A DNA stretch of 55,028 nucleotides, from positions 1 to 55,028 of the forward strand of contig NZ_CAJTMT010000022.1 of NCBI RefSeq assembly GCF_910577345.1. Direction: 5' to 3'. This document shows positions 54,187 to 55,028 of the stretch, in pieces. The notes beneath the pieces were generated by a model that searched no databases, was not told the origin of the DNA, and worked only from the letters and a program-made list of their open reading frames with translations. The translations under genes were made by a program, and so were the position numbers. The DNA is from an uncultured Duncaniella sp. GTDB taxonomy: Bacteria; Bacteroidota; Bacteroidia; Bacteroidales; Muribaculaceae. The number at the start of each line of letters is the position of its first letter. Position 1 is the first letter of the stretch.

Positions 54187-54285
54187 AGAGTATAGAGGGT
54201 AAAGTATAGAGTATAGAGAGTAAAGTGTATAGAGGATAAAGCACTATAGTATAGAGGGGAAAGTATAGAGTATAGAGGGAAGAGC
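54185..54285. repeat. TATAGAG array (plus orientation)
   Basis: About 12 words of TATAGAG or TATAGAGT alternate with GTAAAG/GGTAAAG. It begins at the response-regulator stop. No REP follows here. Confidence 0.75.
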
Positions 54286-54409
54286 ACTAAGTGTAAGTAC
54301 CCTATCCCCTCACTCTCAAAGCCCTATCCCTTCTTCACTTCACCTATCCTTACTCTCTCCATCCACCTTACTTACTCCCTCATCACCCTCCTCCCCATAC
54401 AGCCAATAC

Positions 54410-54482
54410 TATTATCTATACTCTATACTTTAATCTCTATACTTAAAAATCTATACTCTATACTTTAATCTCTATACTAAAA
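54410..54482. repeat. TATAGAG array (minus orientation)
   Basis: The reverse complement of the module, CTATACTCTATACTTTAATC, occurs twice head to tail. Together with the preceding plus-oriented array it could form a long imperfect hairpin across 54185-54482. The gap 54187-54498 has no gene. Confidence 0.75.
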
Positions 54483-54498
54483 ACAAAAAACTAAAGAC

Positions 54499-55028
54499 AT
54501 GCTCCCTTCCTCCACCACTCCCTTCATCCTCGAAGCCGGCTGTGATGAAGCCGGGCGCGGATGCCTTGCAGGACCCGTGTTTGCAGCCGCAGTCATCCTC
54601 CCCGACGGCTACACCAACGAGCTCCTCAACGACTCCAAAAAACTCACCCCGCGTCAGCGCGAAGCACTCCGCCCCATCATCGAGCGCGATGCCGTCGCGT
54701 GGGCCGTCGCGTCATGCGACCACGCCGAAATCGACAGCATCAACATCCTCAACGCATCCATCCTCGCAATGCACCGCGCCCTCGACAAACTCGACGTCGT
54801 CCCCGGTGCAATCGCCGTCGACGGCAACCGCTTCAAACCCTACAAAGACATCCCCCACGTCACCGTAGTCAAAGGCGACTCCAAGCTCGGCAACATAGCC
54901 GCAGCCTCAATCCTCGCCAAGACCTACCGCGACGAATTCATGGAAAAAGCAGCCCTCCAATACCCCGGCTACAACTGGGAGGTCAACAAAGGCTACCCCA
55001 CCCGCGACCACCGCGCAGCCATCGCCGC
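54499..55028 (+). CDS. rnhB: Ribonuclease HII, 5' part
   Basis: The gene runs off the window; 176 codons are visible. The enzyme cleaves RNA in RNA-DNA hybrids and starts ribonucleotide excision. CDEAGRGCLAGPVFAAAVIL carries the catalytic Asp16-Glu17 and the GRG motif typical of RNase HII; a second Asp is in AIAVDGNRFKP. The block KGDSKLGNIAAASILAKTYR and GYPTRDHRAAI are also characteristic. Codon use is strongly C-ending, as in neighbours. Confidence 0.93.
   Translation, partial: MLPSSTTPFILEAGCDEAGRGCLAGPVFAAAVILPDGYTNELLNDSKKLTPRQREALRPIIERDAVAWAVASCDHAEIDSINILNASILAMHRALDKLDVVPGAIAVDGNRFKPYKDIPHVTVVKGDSKLGNIAAASILAKTYRDEFMEKAALQYPGYNWEVNKGYPTRDHRAAIA

Overview
The window is a chromosomal segment of a gut-type Bacteroidales bacterium, most likely Muribaculaceae. 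The evidence is a SusC/SusD-type outer-membrane uptake operon with SPII lipoproteins, Bacteroidetes promoters of the TTTG / TAnnTTTG type instead of the E. coli -35/-10, an ECF sigma - anti-sigma - DUF4252 operon, DUF4254 and PepSY-like proteins, and secreted proteins sharing a C-terminal tail. Assignment to the family is inference; no 16S gene is present. No replication origin, CRISPR array or intact prophage is visible.

Layout. 1-875 is gene-free and holds direct repeats and a large inverted repeat. 876-9356: PlpD-like patatin (-), AlkD-like protein (+), YebC and PheT (-), then the sigma / anti-sigma / DUF4252 operon (+). 9770-17005: SemiSWEET (-), a large Ig-like lipoprotein (+), polyprenyl synthase (+), and two secreted minus-strand proteins with the same C-terminal tail, one with an apparent frameshift in its signal-peptide region. 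17399-25148: tRNA-Asn, S41 peptidase, Mfd, MazEF-type toxin-antitoxin pair, tRNA-Pro and a D-2-hydroxyacid dehydrogenase. 25203-28496: LutC, LutB and LutA for oxidation of lactate. 28742-29425: membrane-anchored TPR protein. 30462-36463: four-gene SusC-SusD-DUF5011-lipid-binding operon (-). 36972-42202: PepSY-like lipoprotein, YefM/YoeB pair and a secreted pectinesterase-pectate lyase fusion. 42605-55028: an orphan holin-like protein, then housekeeping genes (uvrC, apt, mnmG, ybeY, LD-carboxypeptidase, radical SAM, DUF4254, frr, pyrH), an OmpR-type response regulator with Glu in place of the phospho-acceptor Asp, and the 5' part of rnhB.

The most unusual content is between genes. Ten copies of a short palindromic REP-like sequence (core GGGACGCGCTGTAGCGCGT) are scattered through the window. 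Two pairs of them face each other and enclose a second long hairpin, forming ~245-bp nested palindromic elements with a conserved loop. Several REPs sit between an array built from TATAGAG and a downstream tandem array whose unit differs at each locus (9, 11-12, 13 or 15 nt). A second family of long hairpins, with arms built from degenerate CATAAGGA/CAGAAGG steps, lies mostly between convergent genes and probably acts as bidirectional terminators. The lut operon carries the same REP + TATAGAG composite in both of its intergenic gaps.

How the genes work together. Mfd and UvrC serve nucleotide-excision repair and the AlkD-like protein probably alkylation repair. PheT, MnmG, YbeY, Frr and the tRNAs serve translation. 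LutABC with the hydroxyacid dehydrogenase handle 2-hydroxy/2-oxo acids. The Sus-type operon and the pectinesterase-lyase may cooperate in pectin use, but that link is inferred from proximity only.
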